Source: Syntrophales bacterium (lineage in GTDB: Bacteria; Desulfobacterota; Syntrophia; Syntrophales; UBA5619). From it: a stretch of 64,000 bases of DNA. A program made the translations under genes and the position numbers. The stretch's first letter is position 1; every line of letters starts with the position of its first letter. The DNA is taken from NCBI GenBank assembly GCA_023229765.1, contig JALNYO010000001.1, positions 1 through 64,000 on the forward strand. The letters are read 5' to 3'. Below, piece after piece: positions 1-9,383 of this stretch. Below the pieces are notes generated by a model. That model was given only the letters and a program-made list of their open reading frames with translations, was not told the DNA's origin and ran no database searches.

Positions 1-1
1 T

Positions 2-370
2 GCAGGCATTATAAAAAATAAAAGAATCACCCTCTGGTTTACTTTTGCAAAGATTCATTCCTATGAGAAGGCGTCAAAGCTGCTTGATGATTTGGTGGCT
101 GGATTAAGGACAGAGGGATATGAGATTGTCTTTTCGTCTATTGATGATCTTGTTGATACAACCTCCCTCGAATATCAAGGTACGCCTGAAGGCAGTTTCC
201 CCAATTCTCAGAGAATACATGGTTATAACGCGGCAGGCGGTTTTTCCGCCACAGCCGAAAAAAAGGATGATAAATTGAGATTTTCATTTGGGGAAATTGA
301 AACAATTCAGGAGTTTGCTAAAAAATTTGGGAAAATGGCCTATGGTCGGTCCTTAATGAAGTCAATATGA
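2..370 (+). CDS. hypothetical protein, C-terminal fragment (5' end outside window)
   Basis: The frame is open from the left edge of the window to a TGA at 368-370, giving at least 122 residues. A TTG at 92 could serve as a start, but the reading frame runs through it to the window edge, so the real start is probably upstream. The fragment is soluble, with no membrane segment or signal. It is rich in Lys, Asp and Ser and ends in an amphipathic helix-like stretch (EFAKKFGKMAYGRSLMKS). I do not recognise a family. The gene is followed by about 230 bp without a convincing gene before the convergent MFS transporter. Confidence 0.5.
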   Translation, partial: AGIIKNKRITLWFTFAKIHSYEKASKLLDDLVAGLRTEGYEIVFSSIDDLVDTTSLEYQGTPEGSFPNSQRIHGYNAAGGFSATAEKKDDKLRFSFGEIETIQEFAKKFGKMAYGRSLMKSI

Positions 371-601
371 AGAATATGCCAGGCCCGGCAGGATGATGTT
401 TTTTCAAGTGCACGCTGCTTCTGCCGATAGTTTTCATTTGTCTAAAGTTTTATCCCGAAGGAAAGGGCGGTACGGTCGATGGCAATGCCCATTGCCGGAT
501 GAATTAACTCCCTACCGTTGCTGATGAACGGATGGTATTTAAGTTGCAGCTCTGCCATTATTTCTGATTGTCGGGCAATTACGATTGTTCTCTTATATTT
601 A

Positions 602-2014
602 TTAATGATTTTCACCATTTGTCGCTTTATGCAGGTTTCCCCTGGCAAGAGAGGCAAAAATGCCGGCAAAACAAAGAGCGGCGAAAACAGTGAACCCTGT
701 CCGGGCGCATTTCATGAAGATGTCGTGATATTCAGTGGTTATCTGCACCTTGCCGAGGTAGAGGGAAAAGAGCAGCATGATTATTCCCATACTGAACATC
801 TGGCCGGTCAGCCGCATGGTGCCCAGCATCCCCGAGGCGGCGCCGTAAAACCTTTTTTCAACAGAGGACATCGCCGCGTTGGTGTTTGGCGACGAAAAGA
901 AGCCGAAGCCGATTCCCATAACGGCCTGGCAGAAAACAACGTATCCGAGGCTGGTTTCTTTTCCGAGAAAGGAGAGCAGGACAAGCCCCAGCGTGGTCGC
1001 CCCCATTCCCGCCGATGCCAGCAGGCGCGGTTCCATTCTGTCGGAGAGGCTGCCGGCAAGCGGGGAGAAAATGACCTGCATGACCGGCTGGATAATCATG
1101 ATCATCCCGGCATGCTCGGCACTCAGGCCGCGGATATGCTGAAGATAGAGGCTCAAAAGAAAGATGACCGCAAAGGTTGCCCCGTAGTGGATAAAGGCGG
1201 ACAGGTTAGAGAATTTGAAGGTCCGGTTTTTGCTGAACAGGGTGATGTCCAAAAGTGGATTCGCGGCCCGTTTTTCCCAGACGACGAATCCATAAAGCCC
1301 GACCAATCCTCCAAAAATCAGCGCCCCCGCGGACAGCGTCGGCAGGATGGAAAATCCGTACATCAGGGCGACCAGCGACAGACTGTAGATCAGGGCCCCG
1401 GCGGGATCGAATCTTTCTCCCTTTGCCTCTCGCCACTCTCCGGTCATTTTCCAGAAAACGAGGATGATGATGAGCAAGCCCAGCAAGGCATTCAGAAAGA
1501 AAATGCTCCGCCAGCCCAGATGCTCGGTCAGCAGTCCGCCGATCAAGGGCCCCACCGACAGGCCGGCATATACGGCTGCCACATTGATGCCGAGCGCCCG
1601 GCCCCGTTCCTGCTGCGGATAAACGGAGGTCAAAATCGCGATCCCGGTTCCGAAGATCATCGCGCCGCCGAGCCCCTGCATCCCGCGAAAGAAGATCAGC
1701 CCGGCTTCCGAAGACAGCAGGGCGCACATGACGGAGGCCGCGGAATCGATGATGATGCCGGCGAGAAAAATCTTTTTTCTCCCGTAAATATCGGCGATCC
1801 GCCCGAAAGGGACTAAAAACATCGCTGCGGCAAGCAGATACGACGTGGCGATCCAGCCGAGCGACAGTGCGCTCAGCGAAAGCTCCCGGTCGATTGACGG
1901 CAGGGCGATATTGACCGAAGAAGACGTGAAGGGGGTCAAAAAGGAGCTCAGCGCGGCGATCAGGGCGATGACGGATTTATTGATCTCTTTTTTCGAACTA
2001 ATCGCTGGTTTCAA
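602..2014 (-). CDS. MFS drug:H+ antiporter, DHA2 (EmrB/QacA-like, 14 TM)
   Basis: This 470-residue, highly hydrophobic protein belongs to the major facilitator superfamily and probably exports toxic small molecules across the inner membrane using the proton gradient. It carries the MFS loop 2-3 signature (GRIADIYGRKKIF, about residues 71-83), the antiporter motif C region in TM5 (AGLSVGPLIGGLL) and enough hydrophobic segments for 14 helices, as in the EmrB/QacA group. The likely start is TTG at 2014, preceded by AGGA on the minus strand; the nearby ATG is out of frame. The gene is divergent from the HD-hydrolase gene. No EmrA-like adaptor or regulator lies beside it, so the substrate cannot be inferred. 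Confidence 0.85.
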   Translation of the reverse strand: MKPAISSKKEINKSVIALIAALSSFLTPFTSSSVNIALPSIDRELSLSALSLGWIATSYLLAAAMFLVPFGRIADIYGRKKIFLAGIIIDSAASVMCALLSSEAGLIFFRGMQGLGGAMIFGTGIAILTSVYPQQERGRALGINVAAVYAGLSVGPLIGGLLTEHLGWRSIFFLNALLGLLIIILVFWKMTGEWREAKGERFDPAGALIYSLSLVALMYGFSILPTLSAGALIFGGLVGLYGFVVWEKRAANPLLDITLFSKNRTFKFSNLSAFIHYGATFAVIFLLSLYLQHIRGLSAEHAGMIMIIQPVMQVIFSPLAGSLSDRMEPRLLASAGMGATTLGLVLLSFLGKETSLGYVVFCQAVMGIGFGFFSSPNTNAAMSSVEKRFYGAASGMLGTMRLTGQMFSMGIIMLLFSLYLGKVQITTEYHDIFMKCARTGFTVFAALCFAGIFASLARGNLHKATNGENH

Positions 2015-2175
2015 AGCATTTTCCTGTCGCTGCGAATCTTTATTGCCCGTCTGTTTCTGTAAAAGCTGCGGGGGAGAAATAGCACACCTTTTTTGACGGG
2101 CGCAATAATTTTGTTTAACTATCTTAGCAAATCATCCTGGTTGCTATTTAGGCGCGAATATTGTAGGAGACCCCC

Positions 2176-3591
2176 ATGAAAACACCTTTGTCGGGATACG
2201 CGGGCATCTATCAGGGAACGGCGCTGATCGCCGATCCAATTTACCGTTATGCATCCTTTACAGTGCCGTGCGGCAATGACAGCGAAAAGACTGAAAAAGA
2301 CCTGATCGACTCGCCCTGGGTGCAGCGGCTCCGGAGGATCTATCAGCTCCAGAGCGCGCGCTGGGTATATCCCGCCGCGGAGCATACGCGCTTTCAGCAC
2401 TCTTTGGGAACCATGCATATGGCGGGCGCGTTCGGGCGGCGCCTCTATCCCTCCCTGCAGGAGGTTTGTCCGGATGTCCCCTCGCAGAACTTTGTCGAGG
2501 AGCTGCTGCGGGTTGCCGGTCTTCTGCACGATGTCGGCCACGGTCCGTACGGCCATTTCTTTGACGACAATTTTCTTGACAGCTATAACGTGACTCACGA
2601 GGATCTCGGCCGGACGATCATCTGCAAGAAGCTGGGACGTATTATCTCCCGGATAGGCCGCAGCCCGTCCGGCGCTTTTGCCGCAGGCGAGCTGCTCGAA
2701 CCGAAAATGGCGGCCTTTCTGATCCGCAAGCCCGAGGGGCAGGAGGAGAAGATTCCCCGCTGGCTGCAGATGCTCCGTCAGCTTTTTTCCGGCGTCTACA
2801 CCGTCGATAACATGGACTATGTGCAGCGCGACGCCTTCATGACGGGATTTTCCCTCGATATTGTCGATATCGAGCGCCTCTGCTTTTACACCTTCTTTAC
2901 AAAAGAAGGACTGACGCTGCATCAGGCCGGGGTTTCCGCGTTTAACCGCTTTCTTAACGCCCGGCTGAACCTCTATTCCAACGTCTATTTTCATCGCACG
3001 ACCCGGGCGCTCGATCTGCATCTCCATGAGATCTTTCGTGATACAGTGGCGCTGATTATGCACGCCAGCCCAGCCCTCAATCTGGAGGCATATCTCGCTT
3101 TCGACGAGTGGCGGCTCTTTGGCGAGGTGCGTTCCTGGCTTGCAAGCCCTGATCCCCAGAAGCGGCGGCTGGCCCGGGAATGGGAAAAACTTCACAGCCG
3201 GGAAGTCAAATGGAAGATGTCTTTTGCCGCCGAATTGTCGGTTGACCAGCTCCAGAAGGGAACGGGCTTCGCCGGGGCCGCCGATTATGAAGCCAGAATC
3301 CGTTCATTTTTGCCTTCATCCCTGAGGAAAAAGGTCTTCCGTGTTGATTTGGCCACTCAGGATCCCCGCCCGCTCAATCCGATGGCGGATACGGAAAAAA
3401 AGGTCAATATTTTTGAGCCGGCGACGGGGGTGATCTCCATGGAACCTCTGCGGGACATATACCGCTTTATTCCGGCCCGGATTGTCCAGCTCCGGGTATT
3501 TTCCCTCGATCACGAGCATGACGATCTGCTGGCCCGCGCGGCGGAACGCGCCCTTGCCGCCCTGGACGGGATTTCCCGGACGAATATTTGA
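2176..3591 (+). CDS. HD-domain phosphohydrolase (dGTPase/SAMHD1-like)
   Basis: This 471-residue protein of the HD superfamily resembles the dNTP triphosphohydrolase/SAMHD1-like branch. The metal-binding set is visible: H75 in HTRFQHSLG, H118-D119 in LLHDVGHGPYGH, and D211/D214 in VDNMDYVQRD. It is probably cytosolic and should hydrolyse a phosphorylated substrate, most plausibly a (d)NTP; the substrate is inferred from family resemblance only. The ATG start has a good AGGAGA ribosome site. The stop overlaps an in-frame TTG of the next gene, whose ATG lies 3 nt downstream, so the two genes are almost certainly co-transcribed and translationally coupled. That partner is an NrdD-like protein, so both genes point to deoxynucleotide metabolism. 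Confidence 0.85.
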   Translation: MKTPLSGYAGIYQGTALIADPIYRYASFTVPCGNDSEKTEKDLIDSPWVQRLRRIYQLQSARWVYPAAEHTRFQHSLGTMHMAGAFGRRLYPSLQEVCPDVPSQNFVEELLRVAGLLHDVGHGPYGHFFDDNFLDSYNVTHEDLGRTIICKKLGRIISRIGRSPSGAFAAGELLEPKMAAFLIRKPEGQEEKIPRWLQMLRQLFSGVYTVDNMDYVQRDAFMTGFSLDIVDIERLCFYTFFTKEGLTLHQAGVSAFNRFLNARLNLYSNVYFHRTTRALDLHLHEIFRDTVALIMHASPALNLEAYLAFDEWRLFGEVRSWLASPDPQKRRLAREWEKLHSREVKWKMSFAAELSVDQLQKGTGFAGAADYEARIRSFLPSSLRKKVFRVDLATQDPRPLNPMADTEKKVNIFEPATGVISMEPLRDIYRFIPARIVQLRVFSLDHEHDDLLARAAERALAALDGISRTNI

Positions 3592-3593
3592 CG

Positions 3594-5681
3594 ATGAGCT
3601 CTGATTTGGAACAGGCCCGGCGGCGCAACGCGGAAACAACCGACATCACCCTTTTTGTTCGCACCTCCGGCGAGGAGAGCGCCCAGTGGAACCGTCGCAT
3701 GATCGTCGAGGCGTTGATCCGCGAGGCGCAGCTCGACGAGACGACCGCCGATGAGATCAGCCGGGAGGTGGAGAAACAGATATTTGCATCCGGGATAGGC
3801 ATGCTTACCACGGCGCTCATCCGGGAACTTGTTGACGCCCGACTGATCGAAAGAGGGATGGAGCAGGCGCGGCGTCTGCACGCCCGACTCGGCTTTCCCC
3901 TCTACGATGTCCGACAGCTCATCTTTCATCGCAACAAGGAAAACGCCAACGTTCCCCATGACCCGGAAGGGACAAATTTGGCCCTTGTCGAGGGGATAAA
4001 ACGCGAATACGCCCTGCACGACGTATTTTCCCGGGAGATTGTCGATGCCCACGTATCGGGAGACATCCATCTGCACGGTTTGGGTTATGTTGACCGGCCC
4101 TATGGTTTTTTCCAGTCGCTCGAATATCTCAAGCTCTTTGGCTTGAAACTGCCCAATTTTGTGACGGTAGCCGCCCCTGCCCGCCATCCCGAGGTGCTGC
4201 TTGCCCACATGGTGCGCTTTGGCGCCTCCTTGCAGGGGCATATCTCCGGCATGATCGGCTGGGATGCGGTAAACGTCTCTTTTGCCCCCTACCTGGCGGG
4301 GATGGAAGACGGCCAGATCGAGCAGTTTGCGCAGATGCTTGTTTACGAATTTTCGCAGCTTACCTCCTCCCGGGGTGGACAGGCGATTTTTACGGATATC
4401 CATCTGTACTGGGAAGTTCCTGATTTTCTTGCTGAACTTCCGGCTATTGGTCCGGGAGGAACGCCAACCGGGCGCGCCTTCCGGGAACATGGCGAGGACG
4501 CGCGACGATTTGCCCGGGCGCTGATGCGGGTTTACCGGAAGGGTGACGCGGCGGGTAAGCCGTTCATCTTTCCCCGGCCGATTGTCCATATCACGAAGCA
4601 ATTTTTTGCTACCCCGGGACACGAGGCGTTTCTTGAGGAGGCTTGCGGCGCTGCCGCGGCCAAAGGCAACCTCTGCTTTGCGCTGGAGCGGAGGGCGGCG
4701 GCCGGTCTTGCCCCGGGGGCGAACTTCGCTTTTCCCGCTGAAGAGGCAGGGTTGCCCTGGAAAAGGCGATACGCCTCGCTCCAGAATGTTACGATCAACC
4801 TTCCCCGGCTCGGATACCGCGCCCTGGATATGGATAAGGCCGGGCTGCTTTCCCTGCTTGACGAAACGATAGCGAAGGCCGTCAAAGCGCACCTGCAAAA
4901 GAGAGATTTTATTCAAAAACTTCTTGATCTGGGCGATACGGGACCGCTGACTATGCTCGCCATGCAAAACGATGGTTCTCCATATCTCCGCATGGCCGAT
5001 GCGGTTTATCTGATCGGGATGGCGGGGCTCAATGAATTGGTGAAAATAAGGACAAAACGGGAACTGCACGACTCCGAGGAGGCGCTCACCCTGGGGATGG
5101 CGATCATCAGGCATATGGCGGAAGAGGTGGAGCGATTGTCCGCAAGCCACGGGATGAAATTCCTGCTGGAACAGACGCCCGCGGAGACAACCGCCTACCG
5201 CTTTGCCCGCCTTGACCTGAAGAGCTTCTCCCCGCTGGCTGGGCATTATGTGCTTGGCAATATTGCAAAAAATGAGATTTACTATACGAATTCCACCCAC
5301 CTTCGTCCGTCGGCGCCGGTTGATCCCATGACGCGGATCTTCCGGGAGGGGCGCTTTCACCCTTTTGTGCAGGCCGGCTCGGTTACCAACATAGAATTGG
5401 GCGCGTCGGAGCCGCCGGCGTCGGAGCTTGCCGATCTTCTCACGCGTGCTTTTCGCGAGACTGAGAACAAACAGGTAGTCTTTTCCCCGGAATTTACCTC
5501 GTGCCTGAGCTGCGGGGCCGCCATGCGAGGGCTGCGTGAGGCATGCAGCTTCTGCGGCTCAAAAGAGGTTGAGGGGCTGGCGCGCATAACCCAGTATTAC
5601 AGCTTTACTTCCGGATGGAATCGGGGCAAGCGCGCCGAACTCAACGATCGCAACCGCCCATCCTTTCCCGCAAAGAATTAA
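3594..5681 (+). CDS. NrdD-like protein (class III ribonucleotide reductase family) apparently lacking catalytic Cys/Gly residues
   Basis: This 695-residue protein has the full-length architecture of anaerobic ribonucleoside-triphosphate reductase. It has an N-terminal ATP-cone-like region (about 1-95), the barrel with family motifs (GDIHLHGLG, SRGGQAIFTDIHLYWEVP, NVTINLPRLGYRA, LEQTPAETTAYRFA, YYTNSTHL) and a C-terminal Zn ribbon with C637/C640 and C651/C654. Three places where active enzymes carry essential residues differ. DRPYGFFQS has G171 where a Cys is expected. The segment 366-380 after KGNLCFALE lacks the usual CC/CR pair. The glycyl-radical loop reads RITQYYSFTSGWNRGK, with Q667 in place of the radical Gly. 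The frame is intact, arguing against simple decay. No nrdG activase is adjacent. ATG 3594 is chosen over TTG 3588. It may be a pseudoenzyme or nucleotide sensor working with the HD protein. Confidence 0.8.
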   Translation: MSSDLEQARRRNAETTDITLFVRTSGEESAQWNRRMIVEALIREAQLDETTADEISREVEKQIFASGIGMLTTALIRELVDARLIERGMEQARRLHARLGFPLYDVRQLIFHRNKENANVPHDPEGTNLALVEGIKREYALHDVFSREIVDAHVSGDIHLHGLGYVDRPYGFFQSLEYLKLFGLKLPNFVTVAAPARHPEVLLAHMVRFGASLQGHISGMIGWDAVNVSFAPYLAGMEDGQIEQFAQMLVYEFSQLTSSRGGQAIFTDIHLYWEVPDFLAELPAIGPGGTPTGRAFREHGEDARRFARALMRVYRKGDAAGKPFIFPRPIVHITKQFFATPGHEAFLEEACGAAAAKGNLCFALERRAAAGLAPGANFAFPAEEAGLPWKRRYASLQNVTINLPRLGYRALDMDKAGLLSLLDETIAKAVKAHLQKRDFIQKLLDLGDTGPLTMLAMQNDGSPYLRMADAVYLIGMAGLNELVKIRTKRELHDSEEALTLGMAIIRHMAEEVERLSASHGMKFLLEQTPAETTAYRFARLDLKSFSPLAGHYVLGNIAKNEIYYTNSTHLRPSAPVDPMTRIFREGRFHPFVQAGSVTNIELGASEPPASELADLLTRAFRETENKQVVFSPEFTSCLSCGAAMRGLREACSFCGSKEVEGLARITQYYSFTSGWNRGKRAELNDRNRPSFPAKN

Positions 5682-5687
5682 AATCAA

Positions 5688-5819
5688 GAGGCAATTGCAA
5701 AACCATTTGTCATTCCCGAATGTCTCTATCGGGAATATGGTTTTTCAAGCAGTTAGAACCAGATTCCCGCTCAGAATCGTTGCGGGAATGACAAGAATGG
5801 GGAGTTTTGCAATTACATC
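5688..5819 (+). mobile_element. MITE-like palindromic element, copy 1
   Basis: This 132-bp non-coding element has terminal inverted repeats: GAGGCAATTGCAAAAC at the left, with a partly decayed partner ending GCAATTACATC at the right. It holds two internal hairpins built on ATTCCCG/CGGGAAT. It is flanked by the 4-bp direct repeat TCAA (5684-5687 and 5820-5823), consistent with target-site duplication. It sits 6 nt after the NrdD-like stop codon. Further copies lie at 43688, 58026 and 62365. It encodes no transposase, so it would need one supplied in trans. Its hairpins could also act as a transcription terminator. Confidence 0.85.
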
Positions 5820-5845
5820 TCAAGAAAATTAATTTTCCGGTTCCC

Positions 5846-5874
5846 TTGACATGAACCAGGCGGGTTCTTATATT
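5846..5874 (+). promoter_or_regulatory. sigma70-type promoter for gmhA-grpE-dnaK
   Basis: A consensus -35 (TTGACA, 5846-5851) and a near-consensus -10 (TATATT, 5869-5874) are separated by exactly 17 bp. They lie about 50 bp upstream of the gmhA start and just after the MITE copy. No CIRCE-type inverted repeat was seen, so heat-shock control of dnaK is not evident from this region. Confidence 0.75.
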
Positions 5875-5923
5875 ACCGGCGGTTTTGAGGACATTCCCTG
5901 AAAAGTGAAAGGTTAATAGAGGG

Positions 5924-6511
5924 ATGGAAGATTACATAATCAAGATATTCAGGGAGTCGATTCAGGTAAAGGAGGCTTTTCTCAACGAAAACCTGAATCG
6001 TATAGTTGCTGTAGTTGAGGCGGTGACCGAGGCGCTGACTGCCGGCAGCAAAATACTCCTCTTCGGAAACGGCGGATCGGCTGCGGACGCCCAGCATCTG
6101 GCCGCCGAGTTTGTCAACCGGTTTCTCATCGAGCGGCCGCCGCTTCCGGCTATCTCTCTTGCCACGGATACGTCGGTGCTTACGAGCATCGGCAATGATT
6201 ATGATTTTTCTGAGATATTCAGCAAGCAGATTAGGGCGATCGGTCAGAAGGGCGATATCGCCTGGGGGATAAGCACCAGCGGAGGATCGGTAAACGTTGT
6301 CAAGGGGCTGGCGGCTGCCCAAAAAATCGGCATGATTACGATCGGGCTCACAGGCCGAGACGGCGGCGAGATTGGCCGGATGGTTGATTTTCATTTGAAC
6401 GTCTCGTCGCAGAGCACCCCCCGCATCCAGGAGGCGCACATAACCGTCGGGCATGTTATCTGTGAGATGGTGGATTTCAAGCTGTTTCAGAGGACGGAAA
6501 GCTTAGCTTAA
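5924..6511 (+). CDS. gmhA: phosphoheptose isomerase (SIS domain, GmhA/DiaA family)
   Basis: This 195-residue single SIS-domain protein contains the family signature LFGNGGSAADAQHLAAE (about residues 46-62) and GISTSGGSVNVV for phosphosugar binding. GmhA converts sedoheptulose 7-phosphate to heptose 7-phosphate, the first step towards ADP-heptose for lipopolysaccharide core, which fits a Gram-negative cell. The paralogous DiaA (replication initiation factor) has the same fold and cannot be fully excluded from sequence alone. It is the first gene after the 5846 promoter and is followed 17 nt later by grpE. Confidence 0.85.
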   Translation: MEDYIIKIFRESIQVKEAFLNENLNRIVAVVEAVTEALTAGSKILLFGNGGSAADAQHLAAEFVNRFLIERPPLPAISLATDTSVLTSIGNDYDFSEIFSKQIRAIGQKGDIAWGISTSGGSVNVVKGLAAAQKIGMITIGLTGRDGGEIGRMVDFHLNVSSQSTPRIQEAHITVGHVICEMVDFKLFQRTESLA

Positions 6512-6528
6512 TATATATAGGGGAGTTC

Positions 6529-7146
6529 ATGGGTTTGAAGACAGGCAAAAAAGATACAACCGGGATTAATAATGCCGTAAAAAATGAGGCTGATGGGCAA
6601 CAGGGGCTGTCGGCTGAAGAGCTGATTGACGGTAAAAATACAGAGGAGCTGACTGTAAAACTCCAGGAGGCGGAGAAAAAGGCCGCGGAAAATTATGACA
6701 AGTACCTGCGTTCCGTTGCCGAATTCGATAATTATCGCAAACGCTCCCTCCGCGAGAAGGCGGATGCCATCAATTACGGCAATGAAAAGCTGCTGCAGGA
6801 CATCCTGCCGCTTCTGGACGGCATAGACAGGGCGCTGGAACAGACCGGCAAGTCGGGTGATTTAGCGGCTTTCAAGACCGGGCTGCAGTTGCTGCGCGAA
6901 CAGTTTGTCGGTTGTCTGAAAAAGCATGGAGTGGAATCGATCGACACTCTCCGACAGGATTTCGATCCCAACCTGCACGAGGCGCTGCTCCAGGTTGACA
7001 GCCCCGACCATGGGCATAATACGGTGGTAAACGAATTCGAAAAGGGCTTTCTGCTGAACGGGCGGTTGCTCAGGCCGGCGAAGGTGTCTGTTTGCAGACG
7101 CCCCGTAGCGGACGATGATAATAAAAATGAGTGCGAAAATGCATAA
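6529..7146 (+). CDS. grpE: GrpE nucleotide exchange factor
   Basis: This 205-residue co-chaperone promotes ADP release from DnaK. The acidic, low-complexity N-terminus leads into the long coiled-coil helix (about residues 35-75) containing the core motif FDNYRKR. The C-terminal beta domain includes the typical HEALLQV and VVNEFEKGFLLNGRLLRPAKVSV stretch, shown here as two motifs: VVNEFEKGF and LLRPAKV. It lies between gmhA and dnaK with short gaps (17 and 21 nt), so it is part of one operon. Length and motif order match the family. Confidence 0.93.
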   Translation: MGLKTGKKDTTGINNAVKNEADGQQGLSAEELIDGKNTEELTVKLQEAEKKAAENYDKYLRSVAEFDNYRKRSLREKADAINYGNEKLLQDILPLLDGIDRALEQTGKSGDLAAFKTGLQLLREQFVGCLKKHGVESIDTLRQDFDPNLHEALLQVDSPDHGHNTVVNEFEKGFLLNGRLLRPAKVSVCRRPVADDDNKNECENA

Positions 7147-7167
7147 ATTCAAGGAGGAATAGCTATT

Positions 7168-9096
7168 ATGGCAAAGATTATTGGAATAGATTTGGGGACA
7201 ACCAATTCGTGCGTCGCGGTGATGGAAGGCGGCGATCCGGCCGTTATCGCCAACCAGGAGGGGAACCGCACGACTCCGTCGATCGTGGCTTTTGCCGAAA
7301 ACGGCGAGCGTCTGGTGGGGCAGGTGGCCAAGCGCCAGGCCGTGACCAATTCGGAGAACACCGTTTATGCGGTAAAGCGGCTGATCGGGAGGAAGTTTGG
7401 TTCGAAAGAGGTGCAGTACGACAAATCGGTAAGCCCCTTCAAAATAACCGAGGGGCCAAACGGCGACACCCAGGTAACGGTTCGGGGCAAGAATTACAGC
7501 CCGGCGGAGATATCGTCGATGATTCTGACCAAGATGAAGCAGACCGCCGACGATTACCTCGGGGAGAAAATAACCGACGCGGTCATCACAGTGCCTGCGT
7601 ATTTCAACGACTCCCAGCGGCAGGCCACGAAGGACGCCGGCAGGATAGCGGGGCTCAATGTTTTGAGAATCATCAACGAGCCTACCGCGGCGGCCCTGGC
7701 CTACGGTCTTGACAAAAAGAAGGACGAGAAGGTCGCCGTCTTCGATCTGGGTGGCGGAACCTTCGATATTTCGATTCTGGAGCTGGGCGGCGGCGTTTTT
7801 GAAGTCAAGGCGACAAATGGCGATACCCATCTCGGCGGCGAGGATTTCGACCAGCGGCTGATTGAATATCTGGCTTCCGAGTTCAAGAAGGATCAGGGGA
7901 TCGACATCAAAAACGACAAGATGGCCCTCCAGCGACTCAAGGAGGCCGCGGAAAAGGCGAAGATGGAGCTTTCGAGCTCGCTGGAGACGGATGTCAATCT
8001 GCCGTTCATAACAGCCGACGCCTCAGGCCCCAAGCACTTGAACATAAAGCTGACCAGGGCAAAAATGGAGGCGCTGGTCGAGGATTTGATCGAGAAGACC
8101 GTTGGCCCCTGCATGACGGCAATGAAGGACGCGAAGCTGTCAATGTCTGATATTAATGAGGTTATCCTTGTCGGCGGGATGACCCGCATGCCCCGGGTGC
8201 AGCAGAAGGTGAAGGAGATTTTCGGGAAGGAACCCCACAAAGGGGTTAACCCGGATGAGGTGGTGGCGATTGGCGCCGCGATCCAGGCCGGCGTCCTGAC
8301 GGGCGACGTCAAGGATGTCCTCCTGCTCGATGTGACGCCTCTTTCCCTCGGCATTGAAACGCTCGGCGGCGTCTTGACCAAACTGATCGAGAAGAACACG
8401 ACGATTCCGACCCGGAAAAGCCAGACCTTCTCCACAGCGGCGGATAATCAGCCGGCGGTCAGCATCCATGTTCTCCAGGGCGAGCGCTCCATGGCGGCCG
8501 ACAATCGGACGCTGGGTCGTTTCGAACTGGTCGGGATTCCCCCGGCGCCGCGCGGCATGCCCCAGATCGAAGTAACCTTCGACATTGATGCCAACGGCAT
8601 TGTCCATGTTTCCGCGAAGGACCTGGGCACCGGTAAGGAGCAGAGCATCAAGATCACCGCCTCCAGCGGCATGACCGAAGAGGAGATCAAGAAATTAGTG
8701 AAGGATGCCGAGGCGCACGCCGAGGAAGACAAGAAGAAGAAGGAGCTCATCGACGCGCGGAACCAGGCCGACACGCTCATGTACAGCGTCGAGAAGAACG
8801 TCAAGGAGTTCGGCGACAAGATTGACGCTGCCGAAAAAGGCAAGATCGAGGAAGCGATCGAGAGGGTGAAAAAGGCGATCGCCGGCGACGACCTGGCCGA
8901 GATCAACGCCGCTCAGGAGCAACTGAGCACGGCCTCTCACAAACTGGCAGAGGCGATGTACGCGAAGACCGCTCAGCCGGGAGCAGGCGCTGGCCCTCAG
9001 CCGGACGGCGCCGCCGGGCCAGAAGCGGGCGCGCAAGCGGCGGGAGGCAAGGATGACGATGTTGTCGATGCCGATTTTGAGGATGTAAAGAAGTAG
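7168..9096 (+). CDS. dnaK: chaperone protein DnaK (Hsp70)
   Basis: This 642-residue Hsp70 has an N-terminal ATPase with [15 protein letters not shown], the phosphate-2 loop [10 protein letters not shown] and the adenosine motif [11 protein letters not shown]. The conserved linker [19 protein letters not shown] leads to the substrate-binding domain, then a helical lid and a Gly/Ala-rich tail ending [13 protein letters not shown]. It is cytosolic and folds or protects proteins in an ATP cycle with DnaJ and GrpE. A strong ribosome site (AAGGAGG) precedes the ATG. dnaJ does not follow; a terminator lies directly after the stop. Confidence 0.97.
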   Translation: MAKIIGIDLGTTNSCVAVMEGGDPAVIANQEGNRTTPSIVAFAENGERLVGQVAKRQAVTNSENTVYAVKRLIGRKFGSKEVQYDKSVSPFKITEGPNGDTQVTVRGKNYSPAEISSMILTKMKQTADDYLGEKITDAVITVPAYFNDSQRQATKDAGRIAGLNVLRIINEPTAAALAYGLDKKKDEKVAVFDLGGGTFDISILELGGGVFEVKATNGDTHLGGEDFDQRLIEYLASEFKKDQGIDIKNDKMALQRLKEAAEKAKMELSSSLETDVNLPFITADASGPKHLNIKLTRAKMEALVEDLIEKTVGPCMTAMKDAKLSMSDINEVILVGGMTRMPRVQQKVKEIFGKEPHKGVNPDEVVAIGAAIQAGVLTGDVKDVLLLDVTPLSLGIETLGGVLTKLIEKNTTIPTRKSQTFSTAADNQPAVSIHVLQGERSMAADNRTLGRFELVGIPPAPRGMPQIEVTFDIDANGIVHVSAKDLGTGKEQSIKITASSGMTEEEIKKLVKDAEAHAEEDKKKKELIDARNQADTLMYSVEKNVKEFGDKIDAAEKGKIEEAIERVKKAIAGDDLAEINAAQEQLSTASHKLAEAMYAKTAQPGAGAGPQPDGAAGPEAGAQAAGGKDDDVVDADFEDVKK

Positions 9097-9115
9097 CTTT
9101 TTGACGGAAACAATG

Positions 9116-9154
9116 AAAGTCCGGACATCTTTTCAATGATGTCCGGACTTTTTT
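9116..9154 (+). terminator. Rho-independent terminator of gmhA-grpE-dnaK
   Basis: A perfect stem (AAAGTCCGGACATC pairing with GATGTCCGGACTTT) with a short loop is followed by a T-run, 20 nt after the dnaK stop. Confidence 0.92.
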
Positions 9155-9383
9155 ATTGGATGGCGTAAGCTCATATAATTAAAATACTTAGCGTAAAATT
9201 GTCCTCTTAATTTTCCTCTCCCTTTGTGACCGTAACAGTAGCGGTAACAGTAACAGGGGTTTCATTAAAGGTCTTTGTTGTGATATAAAAGTCTCAATAG
9301 GTTATTTGACTGGATGGCGGGACACGAAGGGGTAAATTAACAAACAGTGAGGGTGTAGGGCGGCGAATGACCACTTTGGTGCA

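Noticed and set aside
442..669. Small minus-strand frame overlapping the end of the MFS gene
   Set aside because: A 58-codon version starts at an ATG overlapping the MFS stop, but there is no family resemblance and no independent evidence of coding.
518..1816. 432-codon plus-strand frame
   Set aside because: Antisense to the MFS transporter, low-complexity composition, no domain or ribosome site.
3510..5360. Long open frame (616 codons) on the minus strand
   Set aside because: It lies opposite the NrdD-like gene. Its translation is Arg/Pro/Gly-rich with no family motif, and it is a GC-bias shadow.
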